From: Arthrobacter sp. Y-9 | GTDB taxonomy: Bacteria; Actinomycetota; Actinomycetes; Actinomycetales; Micrococcaceae | Assembly: GCF_029690065.1 (NCBI RefSeq) | Contig: NZ_CP121463.1 | Coordinates: forward strand, 2,170,001 to 2,234,000 | Direction of reading: 5' to 3' | Length of the DNA stretch: 64,000 bases | Shown: positions 1 through 9,799 of the stretch, piece after piece | Position numbering within the stretch: the stretch's first letter is position 1 | Layout: each line of letters opens with the position of its first letter | The notes under the pieces: model-generated | Told to the model about the DNA's origin: nothing | The model's input: only the letters and a program-made list of their open reading frames with translations | Databases searched by the model: none | Translations under genes and position numbers: made by a program

Positions 1-1056
1 GCCGCAGTTCACGTACAGGTTCTCCACGGGCGACTTGCCCACGATCGGCGAGGCGTCCAGGGTGACGTCCACGATGCCGCCCCAGGTGCGGAGCAGATGA
101 GCGCGGGCGAACACCGGGAACAGTTCGACGGCGGCGGCCATCTGCTCCTCGATGACGTGGAAGCCGCCGCGCTGGCCGTAGCCGTTGTAGGAGTCGATGC
201 CGGCACCCATCACGAGCTCGCCCTTGTGGGCCTGGGAGACGTACACGTGGACGTGGTTCGACATCACGACGGTCGGGTGGACGATCTCGTGCAGCTCGGA
301 GACGAGGGCCTGCAGCGGGTGGGACTGGATCGGCAGGTCGAAGCCGGCCATCTTCGCCAGCACCGAGGAGTGCCCGGCGGCGCACAGGGCCACCTTGCCG
401 GCGTGGATGGTGCCGCGGCTGGTCTGGACGCCGACCACGCGGTTGCCGTCCTTCAGGAACCCGGTGACCTCGCAGTTCTGGATGATGTCCACGCCCAGCT
501 CGTCGGCCTTGCGGGCGAAGGCCCAGGCCACGTGATCGTGCTTGGCGATGCCCGCGCGCGGCTGGTACGTGGCGCCCAGGACGGGGTACCGGATGTCCTG
601 GCCGATGTTCAGGATGGGGCAGAGTTCCTTGACCTGCTCGGGTTCCAGCCATTCGGCGTCGACCCCGTTGAGCTTGTTGGCGCCCACGCGCCGCACGGAC
701 TCCCGCACGTCCTGGAGCGTGTGCGCCAGGTTCATGACGCCGCGCTGGCTGAACAGGAAGTCGTACTCCAGTTCCTCCGGCAAAGCCTCCCAGAGGCGCA
801 GAGAGTGCTCGTAGATGGCCGCCGACTCATCCCAGAGGTAGTTGGAGCGGATGATCGTGGTGTTGCGGGCCATGTTGCCGCCGGCGAGCCAGCCGCGTTC
901 CAGGATGGCGATGTTCGTCATGCCGTGGTGCTTGGCGAGGTAGTAGGCGGTGGCCAGACCGTGCCCACCGCCGCCGACGATGATCGCGTCATAGGAGGGC
1001 TTGGGATCCGGGTTCCGCCAGAGGAAATCCGGGTGTTCGGGCAGCAGATCCGCCAT
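1..1056 (-). CDS. soxB: Sarcosine oxidase beta subunit (partial, cut by left edge)
   Basis: Oxidative demethylation of sarcosine to glycine, with the methyl group passed to tetrahydrofolate; flavin-binding subunit of the heterotetrameric enzyme in the cytoplasm. Reading right to left from an ATG at 1056, the protein begins with a short leader and then a Rossmann motif ([14 protein letters not shown], about residues 24-37). The last codons in the window read [19 protein letters not shown], a signature of SoxB close to its C-terminus. 352 codons are present; the family is about 405 residues, so about 50 are missing beyond position 1. The start codon overlaps the glyA stop by one base (TGATG), so the two are almost certainly co-transcribed and coupled. 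The alpha, gamma and delta subunits would lie further left. Confident of family from motifs and context. Confidence 0.93.
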   Translation of the reverse strand, partial: MADLLPEHPDFLWRNPDPKPSYDAIIVGGGGHGLATAYYLAKHHGMTNIAILERGWLAGGNMARNTTIIRSNYLWDESAAIYEHSLRLWEALPEELEYDFLFSQRGVMNLAHTLQDVRESVRRVGANKLNGVDAEWLEPEQVKELCPILNIGQDIRYPVLGATYQPRAGIAKHDHVAWAFARKADELGVDIIQNCEVTGFLKDGNRVVGVQTSRGTIHAGKVALCAAGHSSVLAKMAGFDLPIQSHPLQALVSELHEIVHPTVVMSNHVHVYVSQAHKGELVMGAGIDSYNGYGQRGGFHVIEEQMAAAVELFPVFARAHLLRTWGGIVDVTLDASPIVGKSPVENLYVNCG

Positions 1057-2348
1057 CAGAGCGCTCCGTTCTCGGCGTTCAGGTTCGGGTAGAGGGGGTG
1101 CTTGTCCGCCAGGACGCGGACGCGGGCGCTGAGTTCGCCGGCGAGCTCGTCGCTGAAGTCCGGCTTCAGGGCTGCGGCGATGATGTCCGCCACCTCGGTG
1201 AACTCGGCGGCGCCGAAGCCGCGGGCGGAGAGCGCGGGCGTGCCGATGCGCAGACCGGAAGAGACCATCGGTGGTCGCGGGTCGAACGGCACGGCATTGC
1301 GGTTGACGGTGATGCCGATCCGGTGCAGGCGGTCCTCGCCCTGCTGACCGTCCAGCGCGGAATTCCGGAGGTCCACCAGGACGAGGTGGACGTCGGTGCC
1401 CCCGTTGACCACGGAGACGCCGGCCTGCGCGACGTCGTCGGCCAGCAGACGGCGGGCGATGATCTGCGCTCCTTCCAGGGTGCGCTGCTGGCGGTCCCGG
1501 AAGGCGGGCTCCGCGGCGAGCTTGAAGGCCACGGCCTTCGCCGCCACCACGTGCTCGAGCGGACCGCCCTGCTGGCCGGGGAAGACGGCGGAGTTGATCT
1601 TCTTCGCCAGGGACTCCTTGCTGAGGATGACGCCGCCGCGTGGGCCGCCGAGGGTCTTGTGCGTCGTGGTGGTCACGACGTCGGCGTACGGCACCGGATT
1701 CGGGTGCAGGCCGGCGGCCACCAGCCCGGCGAAGTGGGCCATGTCCACCATGAGGTAGGCGCCCACGAGGTCCGCGATGCGGCGGAACTCGGCGAAGTCC
1801 AGCTGACGGGAGTAGGCGGACCACCCAGCGACGATGAGCCGGGGGCGGTGCGCCAGAGCCAGACGCTCCACCTCGGCCATGTCGATCAGCAGGGTGTCCC
1901 GGTTCACCTCGTACGGCACCACCTGGTACAGCTTGCCGGAGAAGTTGATCTTCATGCCGTGCGTGAGGTGGCCGCCGTGGGCCAGGGAGAGCCCGAGGAT
2001 GGAGTCCCCCGGTTCCAGGAGCGCGAACATCGCGGCGGCATTGGCCTGGGCGCCGGAGTGGGGCTGGACGTTGGCGGCCTCCGCGCCGAAGAGGGCCTTG
2101 ACGCGATCGATCGCCAGCTGTTCGATGACGTCGACGTGCTCGCACCCACCGTAATAGCGCTTTCCGGGGTAGCCCTCGGCGTATTTGTTCGTGAGGACCG
2201 ATCCCTGAGCCTCCATCACCGCGAGCGGCGCGAAGTTCTCGGAGGCGATCATCTCCAGGGTCCCCTGCTGGCGCAGGAGTTCCCGGTCGATGGCCGCCTT
2301 GACGTCGGGATCGGTGTCGGCGAGCGAACGCGTCAGAACCTCGGTCAT
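1056..2348 (-). CDS. glyA: Serine hydroxymethyltransferase
   Basis: PLP enzyme interconverting glycine plus 5,10-methylene-THF with serine plus THF. The 430-residue length is normal. The family signatures are clear: SENFAP near residue 36, [13 protein letters not shown] (57-69), HSGAQAN, and the PLP-lysine motif [14 protein letters not shown] with Lys231. The motif has Gly where many housekeeping SHMTs have Arg (HKTLRGP), common in copies linked to betaine catabolism. It is first in an operon with soxB: sarcosine demethylation yields both glycine and a one-carbon unit, which this enzyme joins into serine. It is divergent from the gntR gene across a 125-base region carrying a TGATATATCA dyad. 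Confidence 0.97.
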   Translation of the reverse strand: MTEVLTRSLADTDPDVKAAIDRELLRQQGTLEMIASENFAPLAVMEAQGSVLTNKYAEGYPGKRYYGGCEHVDVIEQLAIDRVKALFGAEAANVQPHSGAQANAAAMFALLEPGDSILGLSLAHGGHLTHGMKINFSGKLYQVVPYEVNRDTLLIDMAEVERLALAHRPRLIVAGWSAYSRQLDFAEFRRIADLVGAYLMVDMAHFAGLVAAGLHPNPVPYADVVTTTTHKTLGGPRGGVILSKESLAKKINSAVFPGQQGGPLEHVVAAKAVAFKLAAEPAFRDRQQRTLEGAQIIARRLLADDVAQAGVSVVNGGTDVHLVLVDLRNSALDGQQGEDRLHRIGITVNRNAVPFDPRPPMVSSGLRIGTPALSARGFGAAEFTEVADIIAAALKPDFSDELAGELSARVRVLADKHPLYPNLNAENGAL

Positions 2349-2370
2349 CTGTTCTCCTCACAGGGCTGGT

Positions 2371-2404
2371 CTCTGATGGCTAGTATCTAATTGATATATC
2401 AGAG
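2371..2404. promoter_or_regulatory. Candidate GntR operator between glyA and gntR
   Basis: The divergent intergenic region holds an inverted repeat, CTCTGAT at 2371-2377 and ATCAGAG at 2398-2404, whose right part includes the perfect 10-base palindrome TGATATATCA (2392-2401). FCD-type GntR proteins usually bind short AT-rich dyads next to their own genes. A closely related sequence (CTGATATATGAG) occurs ahead of the proV operon at 3257-3268. Assignment to the neighbouring regulator is inference. Confidence 0.45.
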
Positions 2405-2473
2405 TTCTAAGACGAGTATCGCGTTGGTCTGAGAAGATGTCAACGACGATCCATCAGGAAAGGAAGGACTGAC

Positions 2474-3130
2474 GTGACAGCGGATCCGGGAGTCGCAGGA
2501 CGGTCCCTCGCAGACCAGGCGTACGAGACGATCAAGGACCGCCTGGTCATGCTCGACATCCGGCCCGGCGAGCCCCTGAATGACGGCCTCCTGGCGGCCG
2601 AGCTCGGCATGGGCCGGACGCCCGTGCGCGAGGCGATCAAACGTCTGGAAACCGACCACCTCCTGGTCTCCTACCCCCGGCGCGGCACCTTCGCCACGAG
2701 CGTGGACATCACGGAGCTCGCCGCCATCTGGGACATCCGCTCGGTGCTGGAGCCCGTCGCCGCGCGCCGCGCCGCCGAGAACGCCACCCCCGCCGTGCGC
2801 CAGGAGATGAAGGACGTCATCCAACGGCTCCTCGCCGTCGACGAATCCGCGGACGCACAGAGCGAGCTCATGCGCCTGGACATGTCGGTGCACCGCCTCA
2901 TCTACCGTGCCGCGGGCAATCCCCACCTGGAAGACGTCCTGATCCGCTACGACAACCTCTCCACCCGCATCTGGTGCCTGGTGATCGAGCGTCTGCCCGG
3001 GCTGTCGGGGCACATCGTCGAGCACGCGGCCCTGTTGCAGGCGATCGTCGACGGCGACGCCGACCGCGCGGCCGAGCTCGCTCTGGCGCACGTCACCGAC
3101 TTCGAGACGGAGATCCGCAAGGTCCTCTGA
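2474..3130 (+). CDS. GntR-family regulator with FCD domain
   Basis: DNA-binding repressor or activator, 218 residues. Winged-helix GntR domain at residues about 10-75 (the recognition region GMGRTPVREAIKRLE is typical), then an all-helical FCD ligand domain from about 85 to the end, with the acidic/His residues expected for metal or carboxylate ligand binding (DMSVHRL, HIVEHAALL). Starts with GTG at 2474, preceded by an AGGAAAGGAAGG ribosome-binding stretch. Divergent from glyA-soxB and upstream of the betaine importer; the likely role is control of both units in response to a betaine-pathway intermediate. The ligand is not visible from sequence. Confidence 0.9.
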   Translation: MTADPGVAGRSLADQAYETIKDRLVMLDIRPGEPLNDGLLAAELGMGRTPVREAIKRLETDHLLVSYPRRGTFATSVDITELAAIWDIRSVLEPVAARRAAENATPAVRQEMKDVIQRLLAVDESADAQSELMRLDMSVHRLIYRAAGNPHLEDVLIRYDNLSTRIWCLVIERLPGLSGHIVEHAALLQAIVDGDADRAAELALAHVTDFETEIRKVL

Positions 3131-3250
3131 GCGGCTCCGCGAACGGCGGGCCGGCAGCCTTCTCCCCCGGAATTCCACGCCGCTCCGGCCGGCGCGAACG
3201 GTCCCCTCTCCGGACTTTTCGACGCAACACAGTGTTTACACCGCGAACCC

Positions 3251-3268
3251 TTGACGCTGATATATGAG
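3251..3268 (+). promoter_or_regulatory. Promoter -35 and candidate GntR operator ahead of proV
   Basis: TTGACG (3251-3256) is a good -35 element. Directly after it is CTGATATATGAG (3257-3268), nearly the same as the TGATATATCAGAG dyad between glyA and gntR. No strong -10 is obvious at 17-18 bases, so the exact promoter is uncertain. The proV start is at 3348. Confidence 0.4.
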
Positions 3269-3347
3269 TTGCGTCACAGTTGTGCATGTTGCTTCCAGTT
3301 GCCTCAGATGACCTGAATCCGAGGCCGCAACCGCTAAGGAGAACGAC

Positions 3348-4430
3348 GTGAACACTGTGGCCACCGCGGAACCATCCTCTGCCGGAAGATCCGCCCCAGC
3401 CTCTGAAGACACCGCTCTCCGCGTGGAAGGACTGTGGAAGATCTTCGGCCCCAAAGCGGACAAGATCATGGGCACCGCGCAGGCGGATCTCAGCCGGCAG
3501 GAGCTCCTCAGCCAGACCGGATGTCTCGCCGCCGTGAAGGACATCTCCTTCGAGGTCGCCCGCGGCGAGGTGTTCGTCATCATGGGCCTCTCGGGCTCCG
3601 GCAAGTCGACCCTGGTCCGCCTGCTGACCCGGCTCATCGAACCGACGGCCGGCCGCGTCACGATCAACGGCGAGGACGTCACCGAAGCGAGCACGACGAA
3701 GCTCCGGACGCTGCGCCGTAAGCACATGTCGATGGTGTTCCAGCAGTTCGGCCTCCTGCCGCACCGGAAGGTCATCGACAACGTCGCCTACGGGCTGGAG
3801 GTCCGCGGTGAGTCCAAGGCGGTCCGCCAGGCGCGAGCCCAGGAGATGGTGGAGCTCGTCGGACTGTCCGGCTACGAGCAGTCCTTCCCCGACCAGCTCT
3901 CCGGCGGCATGCAGCAACGCGTCGGGCTCGCCCGCGCGCTGGCGGTCGACCCTGAGGTCCTGTTCTTCGACGAACCGTTCTCCGCGCTGGACCCCCTGAT
4001 CCGCCGTGACATGCAGAACGAGGTCGTCCGCCTCCACGAGGAGGTGGGCAAGACCATGGTCTTCATCACCCACGACCTCCAGGAGGCGCTGAAGATCGGG
4101 GACCGGATCCTCATCATGCGCGACGGCGAGATCGTCCAGGTGGGCACCCCCGCCGAGGTGGTGGCCAACCCGGCCGACGACTACGTCCGTGACTTCGTCT
4201 CCGAAGTGCCCCGCTCGCACGTCCTGACCCTCCGCTACGTGGTGCGGCAACCGCGACCCGGCGAAGCGCTGGACGGACCCATCATGCAGGCCGACCAGGT
4301 GGTCCGGTCGGCCGCCAGTCAGGTCCTCCACTCCTCGCTGCCCGTCCGCGTCTTCGACGGCGAGGACTTCCTCGGCGTCGTCGATGACGACGACATCCTG
4401 CGCGTGGTCGTGGCCGAGGAAGCCCCGTGA
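3348..4430 (+). CDS. proV: Glycine betaine/proline ABC transporter ATPase
   Basis: ATP-binding subunit of an osmoprotectant/quaternary amine importer at the inner face of the membrane. 360 residues. Walker [10 protein letters not shown] (80-88), signature [15 protein letters not shown], Walker [14 protein letters not shown], and the H-loop [10 protein letters not shown] are all intact. As in ProV/OpuAA, an extra segment precedes the ABC core (NPKADKIMG-like) and a short CBS-like tail follows ([19 protein letters not shown]). Its stop overlaps the next start as GTGA. The context, with betaine demethylation genes on both sides, argues for betaine uptake as a carbon/nitrogen source as much as for osmoprotection. 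Confidence 0.95.
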   Translation: MNTVATAEPSSAGRSAPASEDTALRVEGLWKIFGPKADKIMGTAQADLSRQELLSQTGCLAAVKDISFEVARGEVFVIMGLSGSGKSTLVRLLTRLIEPTAGRVTINGEDVTEASTTKLRTLRRKHMSMVFQQFGLLPHRKVIDNVAYGLEVRGESKAVRQARAQEMVELVGLSGYEQSFPDQLSGGMQQRVGLARALAVDPEVLFFDEPFSALDPLIRRDMQNEVVRLHEEVGKTMVFITHDLQEALKIGDRILIMRDGEIVQVGTPAEVVANPADDYVRDFVSEVPRSHVLTLRYVVRQPRPGEALDGPIMQADQVVRSAASQVLHSSLPVRVFDGEDFLGVVDDDDILRVVVAEEAP

Positions 4431-6475
4431 GCACGTCCACGACCGCCCCGGAACGCACGGCCACGGCGGCCGGGGAGCCCGCCACCGGGGTGGAGCAGAC
4501 TCCGCCGCTGAGCATCCTCCGGCGGCACTGGCGCAGGACGCTGCTGATCGCCGTCGTCGTTCTCTGGCTCATCCTCTGGGCCGTGCTGAAGGGCACCCAG
4601 ACGCTGGAGATCGGCGGCGCGGACAAGACCGACATCCACCTGTGGCTCAACAGTGTCCGGGACGCCTTCGACTCGGCCCGGGACTCGTCGGCGTTCTTCC
4701 AGTACGTGGTGCAGCCCATCACGAACGGCGTCAACGGCCTCGTCACGGGCCTGCAGAGCCTGTTCAGTCAGGGAAGCGCCACGCGGCCGGTCCCCGAGGT
4801 GGGCTGGCTGGGCGTCGTGGCGCTGCTCGCCTGGCTGACCTTCACGTTCGCGGGGCTCCGCTCCACGATCCTGGTCACGGTCTGCGTCCTGCTCTTCGGC
4901 TTCTTCGGCTACTGGCAGCAGAGCATCGACACCCTGATCGTCACCTTCGTGGCGGTGATCCTCTGCGCGATCGTGGGCCTGCCCCTCGGGATCTGGATGG
5001 CCAGGAGCCAGCGGGTTTCCGCCATCTTCACCCCCGTGCTGGACCTGATGCAGACGCTGCCGTCCTTCGCCTACCTCGCGCCGCTGGCCCTGGTGTTCGG
5101 CATCGGCCCGGCCGCGGCGATCGTCACGACCATCATCTACTCCCTGCCGCCCCTGGTGCGCATCACCGAACACGGCATCCGGAACGTCTCCCCGACCACC
5201 CTCGAGGCCGTGACCTCCATGGGCGGCACCGCCTGGCAGACGCTCGTCAAGGTGCAGCTGCCCATGGCCCGCCGGACGATCGTGGTCGGCATCAACCAGT
5301 GCACCATGGCCGCCCTCTCGATGGCGACCATCGCCGCCCTGATCAACGGCCCCGGCCTCGGCCAGCCGGTCCTGCAGTCCCTGCAGTCGCTGGATGTCGG
5401 CGGCGCCTTCGTCTCCGGCCTCGCGATCGTCCTCATGGCCGTCATGCTCGACCGCACGACAACGGCCGCCTCCGAACGCTCCGCCGTGGCCGCCCGCTTC
5501 CAGAAGCGCTCCCGCTCGGGCCTCATGCCGGGACCGCGCAAGCGCCGCATCCTCGTGACCGCGGGAGCCGTCGTGGCGGCGATCGCCGTCTACCTCTCGC
5601 ACAACTACCTGGCCCTCGCCAAGTTCCCGTCCTCTCCGGACCTCGGGACGCCGCTGGCCAACGCCATCTCCGCCGCCACGCAGTGGATCGTCTCGACCTT
5701 CGCCGGCTTCACCGGCTGGCTCAAGGACACCGTGACGGCGCTCCTGGTGGACCCGCTGCAGTCCCTCCTGGCCCAGTCCCCGTGGTGGGTCATGGTCATC
5801 GTCCTGCTGGGCGTCGCCCTGGCTCTCGGCGGCCTGCGTGCAGCGGCTGTGACGCTGGTCTGCGAGGCGGTCATCCTCGGCACCGGGCTCTGGAACGAGA
5901 GCATGAAGACCCTGGCCACCACCCTCGTGGCCACGCTCCTGGTCATCATCGCGGCCATGGCGCTGGGCGTCTGGATGGGGCGGAGCAAAATGGTGGACTC
6001 GGTCATCCGGCCGGTGCTGGACGCGCTCCAGACCATCCCGTCCTTCGTGTACCTGGTCCCGGCGCTGGCCCTGTTCGGACCGACCCGTTTCACCGCCATC
6101 ATCGCGGCGTTCTGCTACGGGGTCCCCATCGCCACCAAGCTCGTGGCCGACGGGATCCGGGGAGTCTCCCCCGTCACGGTGGAGGCGTCCGAGTCCATGG
6201 GCACCACGTCCTGGCAGATGATCTCCAAAGTCCAGCTGCCCATGTCCCGCTCCGCCGTCGTGCTCGCCGCGAATCAAGGTCTCCTCTACGTGCTATCCAT
6301 GGTCGTGGTCGGCGGCCTGGTGGGCGGCGGTGGGCTCGGGTACCTCGTGGTCGCCGGCTTCTCGCAGTCCCAGCTCTTCGGCAAGGGTCTGGCGGCCGGC
6401 ATCTCGATCACCGCACTGGGCGTCATGCTCGACCGCATCACCAAATACACCGCGGCCCGTCTGGGCCGGATCTGA
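4427..6475 (+). CDS. proW: Glycine betaine/proline ABC transporter permease, tandem-fused
   Basis: Membrane channel of the importer, 682 residues, about twice the size of a single ProW. Two homologous permease halves are visible, each with the EAA loop that docks on the ATPase: [20 protein letters not shown] in the first half and [20 protein letters not shown] in the second. Each half carries the [10 protein letters not shown] or [10 protein letters not shown] motif of the ProW/OpuAB family. It starts at GTG 4427, overlapping the proV stop by four bases. A fused pseudo-dimer could assemble with two ProV copies. The short loop between the halves (about residues 340-380) is rich in basic residues. 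Confidence 0.94.
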   Translation: MSTSTTAPERTATAAGEPATGVEQTPPLSILRRHWRRTLLIAVVVLWLILWAVLKGTQTLEIGGADKTDIHLWLNSVRDAFDSARDSSAFFQYVVQPITNGVNGLVTGLQSLFSQGSATRPVPEVGWLGVVALLAWLTFTFAGLRSTILVTVCVLLFGFFGYWQQSIDTLIVTFVAVILCAIVGLPLGIWMARSQRVSAIFTPVLDLMQTLPSFAYLAPLALVFGIGPAAAIVTTIIYSLPPLVRITEHGIRNVSPTTLEAVTSMGGTAWQTLVKVQLPMARRTIVVGINQCTMAALSMATIAALINGPGLGQPVLQSLQSLDVGGAFVSGLAIVLMAVMLDRTTTAASERSAVAARFQKRSRSGLMPGPRKRRILVTAGAVVAAIAVYLSHNYLALAKFPSSPDLGTPLANAISAATQWIVSTFAGFTGWLKDTVTALLVDPLQSLLAQSPWWVMVIVLLGVALALGGLRAAAVTLVCEAVILGTGLWNESMKTLATTLVATLLVIIAAMALGVWMGRSKMVDSVIRPVLDALQTIPSFVYLVPALALFGPTRFTAIIAAFCYGVPIATKLVADGIRGVSPVTVEASESMGTTSWQMISKVQLPMSRSAVVLAANQGLLYVLSMVVVGGLVGGGGLGYLVVAGFSQSQLFGKGLAAGISITALGVMLDRITKYTAARLGRI

Positions 6476-6489
6476 CAAAGGAAAATGCC

Positions 6490-7479
6490 ATGAAGAAAAC
6501 GAATCACCAGCGTGGGGGCGCAGCACGCTTGAGGAACACGGCCCTCGCCGCGGTCTTCATGACGGGCCTGCTCGGACTCACGGCCTGCGGCGGGGACATC
6601 TCCTCGGCGGGTTCCTCGTCCGGAGCGGCCGCGGCCTGCGGCGCCTTCAACGTCGCCGTGAACCCCTGGGTGGGCTACGAGGCCGATGCCTACGTGGTCG
6701 GCACCGTCGCCAAGGAGAAGCTCGGTTGCACCGTCAACTACAAGACCCTGAAAGAGGAAGTCGCGTGGCAGGGCTTCGGCAGCGGTGAGGTCGACGTCGT
6801 CCTGGAGAACTGGGGCCACCCTGAGCTGACGGACAAGTACATCAAGCAGCAGAAGACCGCGGTGGACGCCGGGCCCACCGGCAACACCGGAGTGATCGGC
6901 TGGTACGTGCCGCCATGGATGGCCAAGCAGTACCCGGACATCACGGACTACAAGAATCTGAACAAGTACGCCGATCTGTTCAAGACCTCGGAGTCGGGCG
7001 GCAAGGGACAGCTGCTCGACGGCGACCCCTCCTACGTCACCAATGACGAGGCCCTGGTCAAGAACCTGAACCTGAACTTCAAGGTGGTCTACGCGGGCAG
7101 CGAGCCCGCCCTGATCCAGGCCTTCCGCCAGGCGGAGCAGAAGCACACCCCGCTCCTCGGCTACTTCTATGAACCCCAGTGGTTCCTCAACGAGGTGCCG
7201 CTGGTGAAGGTCAACCTGCCCGCCTACACGGCAGGCTGCGACGCCGACGCCGCGAAGGTGGCCTGTGACTACCCGAAGTACGAGCTGAACAAGATCGCCT
7301 CGAGCAAGTTCGCCTCCTCCGGGAGCCCGGCCTACAAGCTGGTGAAGAACTTCACGTGGACCAACGCGGACCAGAACGCCGTCGCCGGCTACATCGCGAA
7401 GGACGGCATGAGCCCGGAGGCCGCGGCCAAGAAGTGGATCGACGCCAACCCGGACAAGGTGGCGGCCTGGCTCAAATAA
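6490..7479 (+). CDS. proX: Glycine betaine-binding lipoprotein
   Basis: Substrate-binding component of the importer, anchored outside the membrane. 329 residues from ATG 6490, which follows an AAAGGAAAAT ribosome-binding region. Lipoprotein signal: basic start (MKKTNHQRGG), hydrophobic core and lipobox LTAC at about residues 30-33. The OpuAC fold is indicated by NPWVGYEAD, VLENWGHPEL, GWYVPPWM and YEPQWF; aromatic residues in these motifs form the cage for quaternary ammonium groups. An upstream extension of the same frame to 4384 is a spurious reading across proW and was ignored. Third gene of the proVWX unit. Confidence 0.95.
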   Translation: MKKTNHQRGGAARLRNTALAAVFMTGLLGLTACGGDISSAGSSSGAAAACGAFNVAVNPWVGYEADAYVVGTVAKEKLGCTVNYKTLKEEVAWQGFGSGEVDVVLENWGHPELTDKYIKQQKTAVDAGPTGNTGVIGWYVPPWMAKQYPDITDYKNLNKYADLFKTSESGGKGQLLDGDPSYVTNDEALVKNLNLNFKVVYAGSEPALIQAFRQAEQKHTPLLGYFYEPQWFLNEVPLVKVNLPAYTAGCDADAAKVACDYPKYELNKIASSKFASSGSPAYKLVKNFTWTNADQNAVAGYIAKDGMSPEAAAKKWIDANPDKVAAWLK

Positions 7480-7484
7480 ACGTC

Positions 7485-7518
7485 CCCGGGGTGGAGCCGT
7501 CCGCGGCTCCGCCCCGGG
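7485..7518 (+). terminator. Hairpin between proX and fdhA
   Basis: A stem of 15 pairs with one T-G pair (CCCGGGGTGGAGCCG / CGGCTCCGCCCCGGG) and a TCCG loop starts 5 bases after the proX stop. No T-tract follows, so it may act as a partial terminator or RNA-stability element within a proVWX-fdhA unit. Confidence 0.6.
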
Positions 7519-7549
7519 TTCGCCACATCAACAGAATGGAGAGCAGCGC

Positions 7550-8767
7550 ATGTCAGGAAACAGAGCAGTAGCCTACAAAGCGCCCGGAGTCGTGGAGGTC
7601 ATCGACACCGAGTACCCGACGTTCGAATTGAAGGACGGGCCGGGGGTCAACCCGCTCAACGTGGGCCGCAAGGTCCCGCACGGTGCGATCCTGCGGACCG
7701 TCACCACCAACATCTGCGGCTCGGACCAGCACATGGTCCGCGGCCGCACCACGGCTCCCCAGGACCTCGTCCTGGGTCATGAGATCACGGGCGAGGTGAT
7801 CGAGGTGGGGCCCGACGTCGAGTTCCTCAAGGTCGGCGACATCGTCTCGGTCCCCTTCAACATCTCCTGCGGCCGCTGCCGCAACTGCAAGGAGCGCAAG
7901 ACCGGCATCTGTCTGAACGTGAACCCCGACCGTCCCGGCAGCGCCTACGGCTACGTGGACATGGGCGGCTGGGTCGGAGGCCAGGCCGAGTACGTCCTGG
8001 TCCCTTACGCGGACTGGAATCTGCTGAAATTCCCGGACCGGGACCAGGCCCTGGAGAAGATCATGGATCTGACCATGCTCTCCGACATCTTCCCCACTGG
8101 ATTCCACGGCGCCGTGACGGCGGGCGTGGGCGTGGGGTCCACCGTCTACATCGCCGGCGCCGGCCCGGTGGGCCTCGCGGCCGCGGCCGGGGCGCAGCTG
8201 CTGGGCGCCGCCGTCGTGATCGTCGGCGACATGAATGAGGACCGCCTGGCGCAGGCCCGCTCCTTCGGGTGCGAGACCGTGAACGTCGGAGCCGGCGACC
8301 CCCGGGACCAGATCGAACAGCTGCTCGGAGTGCCGGAGGTCGACTGCGGTGTCGACGCCGTGGGCTTCGAGGCCCGGGGGCACGGCAAGGACGCCTCCCA
8401 CGAGGCCCCGGCGACCGTGCTCAACTCGCTCATGGACCTGACGGCCGCCGGCGGCGCGCTGGGCATCCCGGGCCTTTACGTCACGGGCGACCCGGGCGGC
8501 ATCGACGAGGCCGCCCAGCGAGGGTCCCTCTCGCTCTCGCTCGGCACCGGCTGGGCGAAGTCGCTCTCCTTCACCACCGGCCAGTGCCCGGTCATGAAGT
8601 ACAACCGCCAGCTCATGATGGCGATCCTTCACGACAAGGTGCAGATCGCCAAGGCGGTCAACGCCCAGGCGATCCCCCTGGAGGACGCCCCGCGCGGTTA
8701 TGCCGAGTTCGACGCCGGCGCCGCCACCAAGTACGTGCTCAACCCGAACGGCTACGTGCGGAACTGA
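7550..8767 (+). CDS. fdhA: Glutathione-independent formaldehyde dehydrogenase
   Basis: Zinc-dependent, NAD-linked medium-chain dehydrogenase oxidising formaldehyde to formate; 405 residues, close to the Pseudomonas putida FdhA length. Catalytic zinc ligands are at Cys56 (NICGSDQH) and His77 (LGHE); the structural zinc site is formed by Cys107, 110, 113 and 121. A Rossmann motif, AGAGPVGLAAAAGAQLLGA, lies near residue 195. The long form with the SLSLGTGWAKS region separates it from ordinary alcohol dehydrogenases. It follows proX by 70 bases. Rieske-type betaine demethylation releases free formaldehyde, which this enzyme can detoxify. Confidence 0.94.
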   Translation: MSGNRAVAYKAPGVVEVIDTEYPTFELKDGPGVNPLNVGRKVPHGAILRTVTTNICGSDQHMVRGRTTAPQDLVLGHEITGEVIEVGPDVEFLKVGDIVSVPFNISCGRCRNCKERKTGICLNVNPDRPGSAYGYVDMGGWVGGQAEYVLVPYADWNLLKFPDRDQALEKIMDLTMLSDIFPTGFHGAVTAGVGVGSTVYIAGAGPVGLAAAAGAQLLGAAVVIVGDMNEDRLAQARSFGCETVNVGAGDPRDQIEQLLGVPEVDCGVDAVGFEARGHGKDASHEAPATVLNSLMDLTAAGGALGIPGLYVTGDPGGIDEAAQRGSLSLSLGTGWAKSLSFTTGQCPVMKYNRQLMMAILHDKVQIAKAVNAQAIPLEDAPRGYAEFDAGAATKYVLNPNGYVRN

Positions 8768-8781
8768 CACGAGGCGCCTGC

Positions 8782-8817
8782 GCGCACGGGCCCACCCCCG
8801 CGGGTGGGCCCGTGCGC
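8782..8817 (+). terminator. Terminator hairpin after fdhA
   Basis: Perfect 16-base stem (GCGCACGGGCCCACCC / GGGTGGGCCCGTGCGC) with a CCGC loop, 14 bases after the fdhA stop. There is no T-run, as is common in high-GC actinobacteria. Confidence 0.75.
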
Positions 8818-8973
8818 CCGTGTCCCGAGCCCTCCCGGCGAGATCCGGGAGGGCCCTCTTCGCGCGCCCCGCGTCGCCCTGCGGTCGTGCCGGGTGTCGT
8901 GCCCGGCGTCGTGCGGCGACCCGCGGAAGGCCGGTGGATGCGCCTCCGGGGAGTTTCGCCATAGTCTGTCCGA

Positions 8974-9558
8974 GTGGAACCCAGCACAGTGAATTCCCGG
9001 CAGCAGGTGGACCGCCAGTCCCGCATTCTGGATGCGGTGCTGGAGCTGCTCTCGCGCCATGGCATCTCGGGGGTCAACATGCGAGCGGTGGCGCGGGAGG
9101 CCGGCGTCGCGCTCGGACTCGTGAACTACTACTACGCGGACAAGCCCAGTCTCATCCGCGCGGTGCTCGGCCGGATCAGCGAAAGCGATCTGCGGCTGGT
9201 CGCCCCGGACCCCGAGGCGTCCCCCGACGAACAGCTGCGCACGGCGCTGCGGCGCGTCGCGGCGCCGGAGATCCTGACCACCCAGTACCTCTCCCTGCGC
9301 CTCCACCTCTGGGCCCTCGCCCAGGCCGACGAGGAGTTCGCCGCCATCAACGCCGAGGCGTTCGACCGGTACCTCGACGGGCTCGCCGAGCTGATCTCCA
9401 AGGCGAAGCCCGCGCTCACGCCGGCGCAGTGCAAAGACCGGGCGGCCGACGTCGTCGTGGTGCAGAACGGCATGTGGCTCACGTCGCTGCTGGGCATCGA
9501 TCCGTCGTCCATCGAGCGGAACATCCTCCGCACGGAAGAGATCGCCTTCGCCGACTGA
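8974..9558 (+). CDS. TetR-family regulator, BetI-like
   Basis: 194 residues from a GTG start. The N-terminal helix-turn-helix covers about residues 15-60 (LLSRHGISGVNMRAVAREAGVA then LVNYYYADKPSLIRAVL), a layout like BetI, the choline-sensing repressor of bet genes. The C-terminal ligand domain has the helical pattern of the family. It lies directly upstream of betA, and a perfect CTTGAAC-GTTT-GTTCAAG dyad sits in the gap between the two genes. Repression of betA-betB-permease, relieved by choline or betaine aldehyde, is inferred from position and family. Confidence 0.88.
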   Translation: MEPSTVNSRQQVDRQSRILDAVLELLSRHGISGVNMRAVAREAGVALGLVNYYYADKPSLIRAVLGRISESDLRLVAPDPEASPDEQLRTALRRVAAPEILTTQYLSLRLHLWALAQADEEFAAINAEAFDRYLDGLAELISKAKPALTPAQCKDRAADVVVVQNGMWLTSLLGIDPSSIERNILRTEEIAFAD

Positions 9559-9689
9559 GCGGTGCCCCTCCCCCTCTCCGCGCCAATGTGACGCGGCTCT
9601 TTCTCTCTGCCCGAAGCGCCTTCTTCCGCGCCTGAACAGGCCCGACGGGCACCGGCCCGCGCCCCTTTGAACAGATGCCCAAACTAGGT

Positions 9690-9707
9690 CTTGAACGTTT
9701 GTTCAAG
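9690..9707 (+). promoter_or_regulatory. Candidate TetR/BetI operator upstream of betA
   Basis: CTTGAAC (9690-9696), GTTT spacer, GTTCAAG (9701-9707): a perfect inverted repeat of the TTGAAC type bound by many TetR/BetI proteins. A second half-site, TTTGAAC, lies at 9666-9672. The betA start is 93 bases downstream. Confidence 0.6.
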
Positions 9708-9799
9708 CTCCGCTAACCTCGAAAATATGACCCGCGTCACACCGACGTGGGTCGCGCGGAGCAGACGCCGTGCTTCCGCTCGAGGTGCAAGGAGACTTC

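Noticed and set aside
4319-6277. 652-codon minus-strand frame, rich in Asp/Gly/Arg/His
   Set aside because: Low-complexity shadow of the proW permease with no motif.
4384-7479. 1031-codon plus-strand open frame
   Set aside because: Only its last 329 codons (ProX) have protein character; the rest is a shadow of proW in another frame, as expected in high-GC DNA.
9770-9799. Upstream GTG start for betA
   Set aside because: No ribosome-binding site precedes it, and it would add ten residues before a FAD motif that is normally near the N-terminus; ATG 9800 has AAGGAG.
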